From Saccharothrix sp. ST-888 (GTDB lineage Bacteria > Actinomycetota > Actinomycetes > Streptomycetales > Streptomycetaceae): 64,000 nucleotides of DNA. Every line of letters begins with the position of its first letter. The stretch's first letter is position 1. Location of the stretch: positions 124,001-188,000 of the forward strand of contig NZ_JYJF01000001.1 of assembly GCF_000955975.1 (NCBI RefSeq). Direction: 5' to 3'. Shown one piece after another: positions 32,892-41,166 of this stretch. The notes below the pieces were generated by a model that ran no database searches, had not been told where the DNA came from, and saw nothing but the letters and a program-made list of their open reading frames with translations. The position numbers and the translations under genes are program-made.

Positions 32892-33731
32892 ATGGAGATA
32901 CGCGAGCTGCGGTACTTCGTCGCCATCGCCGAGGAACTGCACTTCGGCAAGGCCGCCCAGCGTCTGGAGATGGCCCGGCCGCCCCTGTCCCGCGCCATCG
33001 CCCGGCTCGAACGACAGCTCGGGGTCACGCTGCTGGAGCGCACCAGCCGCAGGGTCACGCTCACCGAGGCCGGGGCCGTGCTGCTGTCCGAGGGGCGCGC
33101 GATCCTCGGCGCGGTAGCCGCAGCCGAGCGGCGTACCCAGCAGGCTGCGCGAAGGCGCCCCCGCCTCGTCCTCGCCGTCAAGTCCGGCACCGCCGGCGAG
33201 TTGCTGGCCGAACTCCTCGATGCCTACCGCGCGGAGCCCGGCGCGGCCACCGTCGATCTGTTGCTCTGCGAGGCGCATCAACAACAGAAATTGCTTCAGA
33301 ACGGGCAAGCCGATGTGGCCCTGCTGCACTTGCCATTCGATTCGGCGGTCGGACTCGACACCGAAATCCTGTGCACCGAGCGGCAGGTGGCGATCCTGCC
33401 CACCTCTCACTCACTTGCCGGCCGCTCACAGATTCGGGTGGCCGAGGTCGCCGCACTGGCGGAACTCCCGATGGCTCGCTGGCCCGGTCCTGACGGCAAC
33501 TACCCGGAAGGACCAGGGGCAGAGGTACGGAACCTGACACAGCTCTTCCAGCTGATCGCGCTCGGCCGTGCCACCGTGATCATCCCCGAGTCCGCCGGCA
33601 CCGACCTGCGCCGGGATCTCGCCGCCGTGCCGGTCCTGGATGCTCCGCCAGTGACAACGGTGCTCGCTTGGCCCACGCAGAGCCGACTTCGCGCAGTCGC
33701 CGACCTGATCCGCGTAGCGACACGTCTTTGA
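32892..33731 (+). CDS. LysR-family transcriptional regulator
   Basis: A 279-residue LTTR: HTH at residues 2-60 (IRELRYFVAIAEELHFGKAAQRL ... LSRAIARLERQLGVTLLERT), then a periplasmic-binding-like effector domain (LVLAVKSGTAGELL). The ATG at 32892 gives the normal MEIRELRYF start. It is divergent from an SDR gene, the usual arrangement for a target. The sequence drops in coding quality immediately after its stop. Confidence 0.9.
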   Translation: MEIRELRYFVAIAEELHFGKAAQRLEMARPPLSRAIARLERQLGVTLLERTSRRVTLTEAGAVLLSEGRAILGAVAAAERRTQQAARRRPRLVLAVKSGTAGELLAELLDAYRAEPGAATVDLLLCEAHQQQKLLQNGQADVALLHLPFDSAVGLDTEILCTERQVAILPTSHSLAGRSQIRVAEVAALAELPMARWPGPDGNYPEGPGAEVRNLTQLFQLIALGRATVIIPESAGTDLRRDLAAVPVLDAPPVTTVLAWPTQSRLRAVADLIRVATRL

Positions 33732-34128
33732 CCCGCTGTGCTGCACCCGCCCTTGTGGAATACAACGGACCGTTCGGATCGTCGGCCGGCATAACCGTCG
33801 AACCGTCCGACCTGTCGACAGATCGTGGCCCTGCCGGTCGGCCAGGAGCGAAGTCGCTGATGGGATGTCGTGCCCGCCCGGTTGCGACGTGAGCACAGCC
33901 TTCTCGGGTTGCTGATGGTTCTCCTGCGGGCTACTGCCGATCAAGGGTCGATGACGGCGGACGAGTTGCTGTTCGCCTGGGACGGCTGGGCCCAGGACCA
34001 CCACGACGTCGAGTTGACTCGAAGTCCAGGCCCGGTAGTCCCAGCTCGGACACCAGGGAGCAAGTAGCCCGCCGCTAGGTTCCGAGGGCCGTTTCCTGGT
34101 GCGAGGGAACTTGAGGTCGCGCGGATGG
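33732..34128. other. gene-poor border of the mobile-element region
   Basis: No convincing gene. A 65-codon frame from a GTG at 33870 (VPARLRREHSLLGLLMVLL... to 34067) is open but has no recognised relatives and a mediocre start. The base composition is visibly less GC-biased than in the flanking genes. Confidence 0.35.
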
Positions 34129-34258
34129 GCGCGGTTGGGGACGTCGGCAACAGTACGGGCACAGGTCCCGGTGATCATGGAGTTGCGACGCTCTGTGATC
34201 ACCGGGGAGACCTGTGCCCACGCTTCCATCATGGCTGACCGAACCGGTCTGGGACCAA
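34129..34258 (+). mobile_element. IS end copy 1 with a transposase N-terminal stub
   Basis: 34129-34226 is a 98-bp block repeated inverted at 36334-36431 with 4 mismatches by eye. It contains an internal inverted repeat GGGCACAGGTC/GACCTGTGCCC and a GTGATCA/TGATCAC pair. A GTG at 34214 then starts VPTLPSWLTEPVWDQ, like the N-terminus of IS5-group transposases in streptomycetes. Similarity stops there, so this is a truncated insertion sequence. Between it and the lipase stop (34259-34459) I see no gene. Confidence 0.6.
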
Positions 34259-34459
34259 TGGACGTCTCGGCGGGGTGGGACGACGAGCGGCTGGTTGCGG
34301 GCTACGTGGAGCGGGTGCTCGGCCGCACAGCTCCGTGGCCTGCTCGCCGCAGGGCGAACGGCCCTGCGGCGATCCCTCGCCCGGGCACGGTTCGACCGGT
34401 CGGCGGGCAAGGGTCCGGGACTGCTCGAAGGGCCACCCCGGGAACGCGGCGTGCGGACG

Positions 34460-35959
34460 CTACCGTCCGGTGTAGGTGAACTCGTCGGCCGGGCTGGTGG
34501 GAGAGGTGGCCTTGCCGACCGTCACGGTGATGTTCACCGTCTGGTGGTCGTCGAGCTGACCGGGCGCGGTTGCGGTGATCTGGCCGGTGGAGACGAACTT
34601 GACCGAATCGGATGCCTTGTCCTTGAAGTGCACGGTGGCGCCATCGGCGAAGCCCGAGCCGCTGATGGTGACCGGGGTGCCGACCTTTCCGCTGGTCGGG
34701 CTCACCGCACTGACCACTACAGGTGCGGGTCCGCCATAGGCGAACTGCCCCATCGCGATGGCCGGGGAAGTGCCGAGGGTGTTGGTGACGCGGACGTGGA
34801 CGACGCCGGTTCCGTTGGGGACCTGAGCGGTGATCCTGATGCCGGAGGGGTCGATGTCGCGCTTGGTGCAGGCGAAGTGGCCGAAGTCGACCATGCTGTC
34901 CGGACTGAACCCGGTGCCGTTGATGGTCACCGTGGCGCCTGGTGCGCCGAAGGTGGGGGTCACGCCGGTCACCACCGGCCCGGAAGGGACGGCAGGCGCC
35001 CCCACCAGGTCCAGGTAGGTGGAGTTGGCGTGCTGGAAGGCGACCTGGCCGAGGAAGTCCTGGGTGGTCTTGTTGACCAGGTTCTTGGCAAGGCTCGTGT
35101 ATCCGGTGTTCATCAGGCAGAGCGTGCCGGGCTGGACGTAGACGTTGCCGTTGGTGCGCTTGGAGATCGCCGCGATGAGCAGCTTCACTTCTTCGGTCGC
35201 CTGCGGTCCCGGGCTCGGGTACCAGCCGGCGGTGGTGTCGAGATCGGCCCACGCGTGCGGTACCAGATCGTAGGCGTTGTTCTGGCGCTCGTCGATGACC
35301 CACGGCACGGAGTCGAAGTAGTCGACGAAGCTCTGCACGCCGGCGGTGGGAGCGGCATAGGTGATCACCGCGAACTTCGGCTGTTTCGGCCAGGTCTGTG
35401 CCTGCAGGTACGGCGCGAGCATGGTGGCGATGCAACCGCCCAGGCTGTGACCGGTCAGATAGACGGTCGGCTGCGGCGAGGAGGGCGCCGACTTGAGCGC
35501 GGCGGCGAGCGCCTGAGCGAGCGTGACGTTCGGGGAGGGGGAGGCGATCGAGCGGGCGTTGACAACCCGTTTGAACGCATCCATCGCCCCCTTGGAAACG
35601 GCGATGGGCTTCGGCGATCCGCTTTCGGGGAACGGGACGACTGTGCCGACCTCGAGGTCCTCGAGGACATCGGTCAGATCAGCGTCCGTTCCGCGAGCGA
35701 CCACGGCGAACTCGTTCGAGCCGTTGGTGCTCCGTGCGATGTAGGCCATATTGGCGTTGGCCTCGCTCAGGGCGAGCCACACCAGCTGCCACGCGCCCTG
35801 CGTCGCAAGGCTGGGATCGCTCAGTTGCGCGTCGATGCCGGTGATGATTCGTTCGGTCTGATGCTCCGGGGTTTCCCCGGACGGACGCGGGGTGGCTCCG
35901 GTGGCTGCAAGGGCAGCCAGGGTCATGGTCACCTGGGCGATTGTCGGATCGGATGCCAT
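34460..35959 (-). CDS. class 3 lipase with two C-terminal IPT/TIG domains
   Basis: A 499-residue protein. Residues 30-320 form a lipase_3 domain with nucleophile Ser172 in YLTGHSLGGCIA, probable Asp231 (AYDLVPHAW) and His310 (AFQHANSTYLDLVG). Two IPT/TIG immunoglobulin-like domains follow (about 328-415 and 415-497, each with VSAVSPTSG or VTGVTPTFG starts). No signal peptide or membrane segment is seen although such domains are usually extracellular. The ATG at 35959 has AGGA upstream. The gene is less GC-rich than its neighbours and lies between two inverted IS ends, so it was probably acquired. Substrate unknown. Confidence 0.82.
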   Translation of the reverse strand: MASDPTIAQVTMTLAALAATGATPRPSGETPEHQTERIITGIDAQLSDPSLATQGAWQLVWLALSEANANMAYIARSTNGSNEFAVVARGTDADLTDVLEDLEVGTVVPFPESGSPKPIAVSKGAMDAFKRVVNARSIASPSPNVTLAQALAAALKSAPSSPQPTVYLTGHSLGGCIATMLAPYLQAQTWPKQPKFAVITYAAPTAGVQSFVDYFDSVPWVIDERQNNAYDLVPHAWADLDTTAGWYPSPGPQATEEVKLLIAAISKRTNGNVYVQPGTLCLMNTGYTSLAKNLVNKTTQDFLGQVAFQHANSTYLDLVGAPAVPSGPVVTGVTPTFGAPGATVTINGTGFSPDSMVDFGHFACTKRDIDPSGIRITAQVPNGTGVVHVRVTNTLGTSPAIAMGQFAYGGPAPVVVSAVSPTSGKVGTPVTISGSGFADGATVHFKDKASDSVKFVSTGQITATAPGQLDDHQTVNITVTVGKATSPTSPADEFTYTGR

Positions 35960-36067
35960 CGTCGTTCCTGCTCCTCGGATGTTCTGCCGGTGCGGAGGCG
36001 GGACGGCCTTTCGGCAGGATCAGGGCAGATCTGTGCCGAATCGACCGTCAGAGTGGATCGCACACAA

Positions 36068-36339
36068 TCAGACCTCCCCTCTGCGTTGTCCGGTGCTTTT
36101 CCTGCCTTCAGGTTGACCAGGTTCACCTCGTTGGCCGTTCGTCATACGTGTGTGCGGTTCTCCGAGCCAGGTGCGCAGCGCGGTCTCCAGAGCTGCGGTG
36201 TCCGCGGGCAGCCCGGGGCGGCGGCCCAGGCGACGATGCCGTCGGGGCGGATGAGCGCGGCCGACAGATCGCCGCGGTCCGCAGGGGCGGCCGTCACGGT
36301 CGACAGGCGGTCCCGCCATCCGGCCGCATCCTCGAAGCG
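36068..36339 (-). pseudogene. C-terminal remnant of a FAD-dependent monooxygenase
   Basis: Read on the minus strand from 36339, the sequence gives RFEDAAGWRDRLSTVTAAP, LSAALIRPDGIVAWAAAPG, the typical C-terminal region of PHBH-type aromatic hydroxylases. A frameshift near 36205 is then needed to continue as LPADTAALETALRTWLGEP. The gene is cut at its 5' side by the inverted IS end. Clearly non-functional. Confidence 0.65.
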
Positions 36340-36431
36340 CGGGCACAGGTCTCCCCAGTGATCACAGAGCGTCGCAACTCCATGATCACCAGGACCTGTG
36401 CCCGTACTGTTGCCGACGTCCCCGACCGCGC
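36334..36431 (-). mobile_element. IS end copy 2 (inverted relative to copy 1)
   Basis: A 98-bp block that is the inverted copy of 34129-34226 with about 4 mismatches, including the GGGCACAGGTC/GACCTGTGCCC internal repeat. The transposase start codon position is kept, but the coding part is replaced by the monooxygenase remnant. Confidence 0.65.
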
Positions 36432-36483
36432 CTGCGACAGCAGGTGGCCGCCTGGCGGGCGCGGGCGATCAAGATGTATCCCT

Positions 36484-36801
36484 ATCCATGGCGGGCTCCA
36501 GGTCGTGGAGAACCGGAACAGCGCGAACACCGTGCTCCACTACGGCAAGGACGGCGCGCTGACCGGGCCGGACGAGGAACACGCCGAGACCTACACGCTC
36601 GCGCTGCACCTGCTCCAGTCCGCGCTCGTGCACAGGTAAACACCCTGCTGGTGCGGCAGGTCCTCGCCGGACCGGTACGGGCGCAGAAACCGACCGACGA
36701 GGACCGGCGCGGACCGGCGCGGATCGACCGCTCTGTTCTGGTCGAACATCAACCCGTACGGCACCTTCCGTCTCGACATGGACAAGCGGCTCGACCTGGG
36801 G
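36484..36801 (+). pseudogene. C-terminal remnant of a Tn3-family transposase
   Basis: Three reading frames together reconstruct the end of a Tn3-type TnpA: IHGGLQVVENRNSANTVL ... HAETYTLALHLLQSALVH, then VNTLLVRQVL ... TDEDRRG after a shift near 36637, then LFWSNINPYGTFRLDMDKRLDLG after another shift near 36715. The start of the gene and terminal repeats are absent. A dead remnant. Confidence 0.75.
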
Positions 36802-36950
36802 CAGCTGGTCGGCGTGCCGAGTCCGCGATCCGCTCGACCCACGACCGGGGGGGTGCCCCACCGGCAACGCCGGGAAGCTGGTTGAGGTTTCGTGCGTCGC
36901 CGTCGCCTGTGGGCGGATGGTTCCGAGGATCTCGCAGGGGGGCGCGCGCC

Positions 36951-37559
36951 TCAGCCGCGGCCCCGCACCGCTGCGAGGCACTGGTCGTAGAGGTCGGCCA
37001 GGTCGAGTCGTCCGTCGTGTCTGGCCCAGAGCTCGGTTGCCGTGTCGACACAGGCGAAGACCGTCGCGACGATCGCCTTGGCGCGCGGGTCGGGGGCCGG
37101 GCCGGGGCGGATGCCGGTGCCGATGCCGATGCCGGTGCCCAGCCGCGCCTGGATGACCGGGACGAGTTCGGCCTGCCAGCGCAGCCGCTTCTCGATGTAG
37201 CGGGCCTGAAGGGAGGGGGTGTCGAAAATGAGGCGGGACAGCTCCAGCACCCGCTCCGGGGTGTGGTTGGCGGTCAGGATGACCTCGAGTCCGGCACGCA
37301 GGGCATCCCACGCGGACACCTCGGCCGGCTGCTGCTCCACGGTCTGCTTCAGCAGCTCGCCCAGCGCCTCCTGGTCCCCGCAGACCAGGTCCTCCTTGGT
37401 CCCGAAGTAGCGGAAAAGGGAGCGCTGCGAGATCCCCGCCTCCCGCGCGATCTGCGCGACCGTCGTCTGCTCGTAGCCCTGCTCGGCGAACAGGCGAATC
37501 GCCGTGTCCAGGATCGCCTGGACGGCGACCTGCCGCGAACGGTCCCACAAGGTTGTCAT
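36951..37559 (-). CDS. TetR-family transcriptional regulator
   Basis: A 202-residue regulator with HTH TTVAQIAREAGISQRSLFRYFGTKEDL and a TetR_C domain. A Gly-Ile/Thr repeat (GTGIGIGTGI) in the middle comes from a short tandem DNA repeat. The ATG at 37559 has a weak ribosome site; it is divergent from an SDR gene, with a palindrome between, and probably represses it. Confidence 0.87.
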   Translation of the reverse strand: MTTLWDRSRQVAVQAILDTAIRLFAEQGYEQTTVAQIAREAGISQRSLFRYFGTKEDLVCGDQEALGELLKQTVEQQPAEVSAWDALRAGLEVILTANHTPERVLELSRLIFDTPSLQARYIEKRLRWQAELVPVIQARLGTGIGIGTGIRPGPAPDPRAKAIVATVFACVDTATELWARHDGRLDLADLYDQCLAAVRGRG

Positions 37560-37598
37560 GGACGTAAGGCTACCCCCTCTAGACAGCGACCGACTAGT

Positions 37599-37613
37599 TG
37601 GCATTAACTGCCA
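37599..37613. promoter_or_regulatory. candidate TetR operator
   Basis: Palindrome TGGCA-TTAAC-TGCCA in the 82-bp divergent region. A direct repeat GACAGCGAC flanks it (37582-37590 and 37618-37626). Confidence 0.55.
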
Positions 37614-37641
37614 GGAAGACAGCGACTGAAAGAAGGCAGCC

Positions 37642-38445
37642 ATGACAGCCGTCGACTACCACGGACAGACCACACTGATCACCGGCGCCAGCGCGGGCCT
37701 CGGCGCCGAGTTCGCCCGCCAGCTCGCCACCCGCGGCTCCGACCTGGTGCTGGTCGCCCGCCGCAGGGAACGCCTGGAGGAGCTGGCCGCCGAGCTGCGC
37801 GCACGGCACCGGATCCAGGTCCACGTGGTGGAGATGGACCTGGCCACGGGCGACCCCGGGCAGGCGCTGGCCGCGCAGGTGGAGCAGCTCGGCCTGCACG
37901 TCACCAGCGTGATCAACAACGCCGGGTTCGCCACCTTCGGCCCCTTCCACCAGGCGGATCCGGGACGGCTGCGCCGGGAGATCGCCGTCGACGTGACCGC
38001 GGTGGCCGACATCAGCCGCGCCTTCATCGAGCAGCTGCGCACGGCGGGGCGCGGGGTACTGGTCAACGTGGCGAGCATGGCCGCCTACCAGCCCAACCCG
38101 CGCATGGCGCTCTACGGGGCGACCAAGGCGTTCGTGCTGAGCCTCACCGAGGCGCTGTGGGAGGAGTCGCGCGACACCGGTCTGCGGGTGCTGGCCCTGT
38201 CCCCCGGCGCCACCCGGACCGAGTTCTTCGACGTGGCGGGCACGGAGCAGGCCGCCGGAGGGACCAGGCTCGCCTCACCCGTCGACGTCGTCCGCACCGC
38301 GCTGGCCGCCCTGGACCGCAGGAACCCGCCGCCCAGCGTCATCGCGGGACGCGTGAATCGGGTGATGGCCTTTCTCGCCCGCCGCCTGGCCACCCGACGG
38401 CAGGTCATCCGGGCCATCGGCCGGCTCACCGCCGAGGGGGCATGA
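37642..38445 (+). CDS. short-chain dehydrogenase/reductase
   Basis: A 267-residue SDR of the DltE/YqjQ-like type: TGASAGLG at residue 14, VARRRERLEEL after beta-2 (NADP(H) preference), INNAG, Ser in NVASMAAY, YGATK and SPGATRTEFF. A C-terminal basic helix (MAFLARRLATRRQVIRAIGRL) is present. The ATG at 37642 has AAGG upstream. Divergent from a TetR gene; substrate unknown. Confidence 0.88.
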   Translation: MTAVDYHGQTTLITGASAGLGAEFARQLATRGSDLVLVARRRERLEELAAELRARHRIQVHVVEMDLATGDPGQALAAQVEQLGLHVTSVINNAGFATFGPFHQADPGRLRREIAVDVTAVADISRAFIEQLRTAGRGVLVNVASMAAYQPNPRMALYGATKAFVLSLTEALWEESRDTGLRVLALSPGATRTEFFDVAGTEQAAGGTRLASPVDVVRTALAALDRRNPPPSVIAGRVNRVMAFLARRLATRRQVIRAIGRLTAEGA

Positions 38446-38479
38446 CGATGGCGGCGTCCGGCTCCTTGGCGGTCTCGGG

Positions 38480-39499
38480 TCAGGGCAGTTCGCGGCGGAT
38501 GACGGGTGCCACCTCGGTGGCGAAGAGCTCCAGCTGCTCGTGCTGGACGGACTCGGTGAGCGAGTCGACGCCGATGCCGACCACCTCGTTGCCGAACGCC
38601 TCGTGGTAGCGGTGGATCTTCTCGATCACCTGCTGCGGGCTGCCGACCAGTGCCGAGCCGCGCTCCAGGGCGTCCTCCAGCGAGTCGAACGGCGAGTTGT
38701 TGTGCTTGCCCGCGGCGGAGTCGAACAGCGCGTTCCAGTACGGCCGGAAGCCCTCGACCGCGTCCTGCGAACGCCTGGCGACGAACAGCCCGCCGAAGCT
38801 CGTACCGACCCTCGCGTCCTTCGGGTCGCGGCCGTGGTGCTCCCAGCGCTCGCGGTAGTGGTCGACCAGCGCCTGGTACTTGGCCAACGGGTGGAAGCTG
38901 TTGGCGGAGAACAGCGGATCTCCGAAGCGGGCGGCCAGATCGGTGGACTGCTCGCTGGTGGCACTGCCGTGCCAGACCGGGATCGGGTCCTGGAGCGGGC
39001 GGGGGTAGGTGGTGACCTCGGTGAGCGGTGCGCGGAACCGTCCCTGCCAGCTGACCTTCTCCTCACGCCAGAGCCGGTGCAGCAGACCGTAGTTCTCCGC
39101 CAGGTAGTCCCACTGGTGGTCCTCGTCCAGGCCGAACAGGCCGAAGTGGCGCGGGTCGTTGCCCTTGCCGATGATCAACTCGACCCGACCGCCGGAGAGT
39201 TGGTCGAGCAGCGCGTAGTCCTCGGCCACCCGGACCGGATCCAGGATCGAGAGCACCGTGACGGTGGTGAACAGCCGGATCGTCCTGGTGCGGGCGGCGA
39301 TCGCACTGAGCAGCACGGGCGGGGCCGGGGACAGGAACGGTTCGCCGTGCCGCTCCCCCACGCCGAAGCCGTCGAAGCCGAGCCGTTCGGCGGTGACGGC
39401 CTGGTCGATGACGTTCTCCAGCTTCTCCCGCGCGGTGCGCTGGTGGCCGGTGACGGGGTCGGGGCCGTTCGAGACCAGGGACGAGACGGTGAACCGCAT
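38480..39499 (-). CDS. LLM-class flavin-dependent oxidoreductase
   Basis: A 339-residue luciferase-like monooxygenase: ERLGFDGFGVGERHGEPFLSPAP region, then TTVTVLSILDPVRVAEDYALLDQLSGGRVELIIGKGN (in parts), and WHGSATSEQSTDLAARFGD. It uses FMNH2 supplied by a separate reductase. The ATG at 39499 has AAGGAG 6 nt upstream. It is convergent with the SDR gene (35 bp). Substrate unknown. Confidence 0.9.
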   Translation of the reverse strand: MRFTVSSLVSNGPDPVTGHQRTAREKLENVIDQAVTAERLGFDGFGVGERHGEPFLSPAPPVLLSAIAARTRTIRLFTTVTVLSILDPVRVAEDYALLDQLSGGRVELIIGKGNDPRHFGLFGLDEDHQWDYLAENYGLLHRLWREEKVSWQGRFRAPLTEVTTYPRPLQDPIPVWHGSATSEQSTDLAARFGDPLFSANSFHPLAKYQALVDHYRERWEHHGRDPKDARVGTSFGGLFVARRSQDAVEGFRPYWNALFDSAAGKHNNSPFDSLEDALERGSALVGSPQQVIEKIHRYHEAFGNEVVGIGVDSLTESVQHEQLELFATEVAPVIRRELP

Positions 39500-39890
39500 G
39501 GCGGTCTCCTTGCGAGCGAGGCGGGACTGGCCGCACCCCGGCGTCGCGGCCTCAGGTCGTCGGCGCTCGCTCGGGGGCGGCACCGGAAGGGAATCGACGT
39601 GACGGCGGGTTCGGTTCGGTCCGGACCCGGGTCAGCGCGAGGTGCCGCGAGTGCGACAACAGCGGCGAGGGGTGGCGGCACTGCGGTGCATCTCCGGCTC
39701 CCCCTCGGCTCGGCGCGGCCCGGCCGCACACAGACGATCCTCCGGCGAGCTTATGACCCGCCCGGTCCGGCGGGCAAGGGGCAACCCGGTCGACGGCGCG
39801 GTGCCCTGCGGCCGGTTCACCCGGGTACCTGTCCCGCTCCCGGACGGCCACAGGGCCCGTGCACCGGTGGCGAACTGGCAGGATGCTGGC

Positions 39891-40883
39891 ATGACGTACC
39901 TCCCCTCCGACGACCGCTACTCCTCGATGACCTACCGCCGCGCCGGCCGCAGCGGCGTGCAGCTGCCCGCCGTCTCGCTCGGCCTGTGGCACAACTTCGG
40001 CGACACCCAGCCGCTGGAGGTCCAGCGCGCGGTGCTGCGCCGCGCCTTCGACCGCGGCGTCACGCACTTCGACCTGGCCAACAACTACGGTCCGCCGTAC
40101 GGCAGTGCGGAGCGGAACTTCGGCACGCTGTTCGCCCAGGACTTCCGCCCGTACCGGGACGAGCTGTTCATCGCCTCCAAGGCCGGCTGGGACATGTGGC
40201 CGGGCCCGTACGGGGACGGCGGCTCGCGCAAGTACCTGCTGGCGAGCCTGGACCAGTCGCTGGAGCGGATGGGCCTGGAGTACGTGGACGTGTTCTACTC
40301 GCACCGCCACGACCCGGACACCCCGCTGGAGGAGACCATGGGGGCGCTGGACTCCGCGGTCCGCTCCGGCAAGGCCCTCTACGCCGCGATCTCCAACTAC
40401 CCCGCCGAGCAGCACCGGGAGGCGGTGGCGATCCTGCGGGAGATGGGTACGCCGGTACTGCTGAACCAGGCCTCGTACTCGATCCTCAACCGGGAGCCGG
40501 AGGACGGCGGCCTGCTCGACGCCGTCGGCGACACCCAGACCGCTCTGATCGCCTACTCCCCGCTTGCCCAGGGCCTGTTGACGGACCGCTACCTCAGTGG
40601 CCAGGTGCCCGCCGGGTCACGGATGTCGGTGGGCCACTTCCTGCGCGAGGAGGCACTGACCGGCGCCAAGCTGGAGCAGCTGCGCGCGCTCGCGAAGGTC
40701 GCGGAGCAGCGCGGGCAGACCCTGGCGCAGCTCGCCCTCAGCTGGGTGCTGCGGGACCCCCGGGTCGTCTCGGTGATCATCGGGGCCAGCGGCGTCGCCC
40801 AACTCGACCAGAACCTGGACGCGTTGGGCGGTGCTCCGCTCTCGGCCGAGGAGCTGGCGGAGATCGACCGGCTGAGCCGCTGA
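39891..40883 (+). CDS. aldo/keto reductase (YghZ/GAP-reductase type)
   Basis: A 330-residue AKR: catalytic Tyr in FDLANNYGPPYGSAE, Lys in FIASKAGWDMW, His in VFYSHRHDPDTPLEETM, and the cofactor-binding VIIGASGVAQLDQN. This is the L-glyceraldehyde-3-phosphate reductase/potassium-channel-beta group, which reduces small aldehydes with NADPH. The ATG at 39891 has AGGA upstream. It lies 284 bp before the iclR gene in the same direction. Confidence 0.9.
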   Translation: MTYLPSDDRYSSMTYRRAGRSGVQLPAVSLGLWHNFGDTQPLEVQRAVLRRAFDRGVTHFDLANNYGPPYGSAERNFGTLFAQDFRPYRDELFIASKAGWDMWPGPYGDGGSRKYLLASLDQSLERMGLEYVDVFYSHRHDPDTPLEETMGALDSAVRSGKALYAAISNYPAEQHREAVAILREMGTPVLLNQASYSILNREPEDGGLLDAVGDTQTALIAYSPLAQGLLTDRYLSGQVPAGSRMSVGHFLREEALTGAKLEQLRALAKVAEQRGQTLAQLALSWVLRDPRVVSVIIGASGVAQLDQNLDALGGAPLSAEELAEIDRLSR

Positions 40884-41012
40884 GCCGGCGAGGGGTCGGC
40901 GGGCCTCGGGTGGTGCGGCTTGCGAGCCGCACTGCCCGGGGCGCACCGATGGCAATCGGGCGGAGGTGCCGGGTGCGGACCGGCAACCGCTGCCGGGTCT
41001 CGCGTCTCGGCT

Positions 41013-41027
41013 TCCCAGATCCTGGGA
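41013..41027 (+). promoter_or_regulatory. candidate IclR operator 1
   Basis: Perfect 6-3-6 palindrome TCCCAG-ATC-CTGGGA, 139 bp upstream of the iclR ATG. Confidence 0.65.
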
Positions 41028-41087
41028 GCACCTGTTCATCAAGGCCGTGCCATTGCAACACTGCGGACACACGGCTGTAGCAGAGCC

Positions 41088-41102
41088 TGCCATATCCTGG
41101 GA
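41088..41102 (+). promoter_or_regulatory. candidate IclR operator 2
   Basis: TGCCATATCCTGGGA matches operator 1 at 13 of 15 positions, 75 bp downstream of it and 64 bp upstream of the iclR ATG. Confidence 0.55.
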
Positions 41103-41166
41103 ACCACAGCGGAGTTGAGAGGGCCCGGGCCCCGGCTCCCCAGCCATCCGGACGACGCGAGGGCAC

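Noticed and set aside
33870..34067. 65-codon frame before the IS end
   Set aside because: Weak start, no recognised relatives and position in mobile-element debris.
34214..36361. 715-codon plus-strand frame over the lipase
   Set aside because: Antisense to the lipase with its GHSLGG motif; only the first ~15 codons resemble a transposase start.
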